Of a stretch of DNA of 64,000 nucleotides, positions 63,043 to 64,000 are shown in pieces (within the stretch, counting starts at the first letter, position 1; each line of letters starts with the position of its first letter). The position numbers were made by a program, and so were the translations under genes. The notes under the pieces were generated by a model, which was not told the DNA's origin, made no database searches, and was given only the letters and a program-made list of their open reading frames with translations. Source of the DNA: SHLQ01 sp964451305 (GTDB taxonomy: Bacteria > Actinomycetota > Acidimicrobiia > Acidimicrobiales > SHLQ01); the NCBI GenBank assembly GCA_964451305.1, contig CAYVHV010000019.1, positions 5,896-69,895 of the forward strand, given 5' to 3'.

Positions 63043-63912
63043 ATGCAGCTCGACATTGAATCACTCCGGGTATACCTGACCGTGCTCGACGCTGGTGGCA
63101 TGACGCGGGCTGCCGAGCGACTGCACATGGGTCAGTCCGCCGTCAGTCGTAAGGTCAGCCGCCTCGAGGAACGGGTCGGTCAGAGCTTGCTGATCCGGGA
63201 TGGTCATACGCTGCGCCCTACCCGTGCTGGCCGGGCGCTCCTTCCTGATGCGCGCGAGATGATCGACATCCACGATCGTGCCGCTGCCCGACTGACGAGT
63301 TCGGAGCTCGAAGGAAGCGTCACTGTCAGTTCCAACGGCGAGATCGAGATCGAACAGATCGCAGCCTTGCTCGGCGCCTTTCGTCGGCGTCACCCGGGCA
63401 CCGATGTCGAGTTCTCGCTCGACTCGTCGGGAGCGCTCGTCGACCGCGTTGAATCGGGTGACTTGGATGTTGCGCTGTTTCAAGTGACCGAGGAGCGCCT
63501 CCGCCCGAGTGACATCGTGTTGTGGTCCGAGCGTCTTCTGTTCATGTCGTCGGCTTCGGACCGATTCATCGAATCGCCGGTGCCGGTTCTCGATTTCGGC
63601 GAGCACTGTTACTACAACGAGTTCACTCACGCCCTGTTCGATCGGGCGGGCATTGCCTACAAGACGGTGTTCTCTGCGTCGACGTCGAGCTCAGTTCGCG
63701 CTGCGGTTGAGGCGGGCTTTGGGGTGGGTGCATTGAGTGAGCGGTACCTCGGTGGTGATGTCATCGAATGGACACCCCCGGTCGAGATGGAGCCGCTCCC
63801 TACGGTCAGCCAGATCATCCGAACAGTCCCCGGCGATACGCCCGAAGTAGTCGACGCCCTCGTCGAAACGATTCGTAGTGGTCTCGGCGTGTCCGGAGCC
63901 GCAACCGCGTAG
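63043..63912 (+). CDS. LysR family transcriptional regulator
   Basis: 289 aa from ATG 63043. The N-terminal winged helix-turn-helix is intact (GGMTRAAERLHMGQSAVSRK, then VSRLEERVGQSLLIRDG). The C-terminal effector-binding domain follows (about residues 88-285), with typical strands such as GSVTVSSNGEIEIEQIA. The coinducer is unknown. It likely regulates itself and perhaps a neighbouring gene through the palindromes upstream. Confidence 0.93.
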   Translation: MQLDIESLRVYLTVLDAGGMTRAAERLHMGQSAVSRKVSRLEERVGQSLLIRDGHTLRPTRAGRALLPDAREMIDIHDRAAARLTSSELEGSVTVSSNGEIEIEQIAALLGAFRRRHPGTDVEFSLDSSGALVDRVESGDLDVALFQVTEERLRPSDIVLWSERLLFMSSASDRFIESPVPVLDFGEHCYYNEFTHALFDRAGIAYKTVFSASTSSSVRAAVEAGFGVGALSERYLGGDVIEWTPPVEMEPLPTVSQIIRTVPGDTPEVVDALVETIRSGLGVSGAATA

Positions 63913-64000
63913 CAGTCAATCCGCTCAAATCACGCGGAGTGTGCCCTGAAACGCGATAGGTGGTTTCCAGCTTGTTGCTGCGCGTTCGGGACTGCCATAC

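Noticed and set aside
63913..64000. Last 88 bases after the LysR gene
   Set aside because: No convincing gene, terminator or repeat; a short minus-strand frame from 63998 stops after 22 codons.

Overview
The window reads as a chromosomal segment from an Actinomycetota bacterium of moderately high GC, most likely a member of the Acidimicrobiia (Ilumatobacter-like). This rests on gene content: mycothiol ligase MshC next to CysS, a DUF3499 protein, an actinobacterial HelD-type helicase, an Mtb-type RpiB that uses Glu, EgtB/EgtD for ergothioneine, a HemY-type oxidase beside HemE, a long Lhr helicase, and many lipoproteins with Thr-rich linkers. I see no rRNA, tRNA, CRISPR array, prophage or insertion sequence. 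Genes are densely packed on both strands. The species placement is inference.

Layout. 1-5100: a 5'-truncated lipase-like hydrolase, a PAC2 protein, a GNAT acetyltransferase, egtB-egtD and a GlcG/HbpS-like protein. 5100-6600: ccdA and a TlpA-like thioredoxin. 6800-15800: a very large repeat surface protein (2175 aa), rpiB, and two TadE-type pilus-like proteins, the second with an extra C-terminal beta-rich domain. 15800-24800: a lytic transglycosylase lipoprotein, GtrA, a methyltransferase, a glycan-type operon (GT4, methyltransferase, alpha/alpha-toroid protein), dtd, an Lnt-like protein and an SH3-like lipoprotein. 24890-28400: hemE, hemG, a class III cyclase and a probable selenoprotein gene, all on the minus strand. 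28500-39000: a HelD-like helicase, a TadG-like protein, Lhr, a flavin reductase-like protein and a SirB1/transglutaminase-like protein. 39100-46000: a PKD-repeat surface protein and a very large FtsX-type permease. 46100-52200: an SGNH lipoprotein, a soluble Ser/Thr kinase, small zinc-ribbon proteins, a cyclophilin, a membrane zinc-ribbon protein, a small HExxH protein and a DUF3499 protein. 52275-57400: cysS, mshC, a membrane-anchored protein, a structured RNA or leader candidate, and an HTH-TM-metalloprotease fusion. 57458-63912: an ABC permease/ATPase pair, DedA, patatin and LysR.

The main discovery is at 24890-25192 on the minus strand. Two open stretches in one frame are separated by a single in-frame TGA (25103-25105). 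Read through, they give a 100-aa HesB/IscA-like protein. Twenty-three nt after the TGA lies a 9-bp stem-loop with a single bulged base and a GGUC apical loop, which fits the published description of bacterial SECIS elements and resembles the E. coli fdhF loop. A good Shine-Dalgarno precedes the ATG. The gene therefore probably encodes a selenoprotein with Sec at residue 30, and the downstream part would be missed or miscalled by standard annotation.

Other points worth attention are a HelD gene that appears to start at AUU, an Lnt homologue with Ser in place of the catalytic Cys, a membrane-spanning XRE/zincin fusion, a cyclase with Lys in place of the transition-state Arg, and a structured, terminator-ended RNA region at 55768-55950. 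Thiol chemistry is a theme: mycothiol (mshC), ergothioneine (egtB, egtD), CcdA/TlpA redox and the putative selenoprotein all lie in this window.
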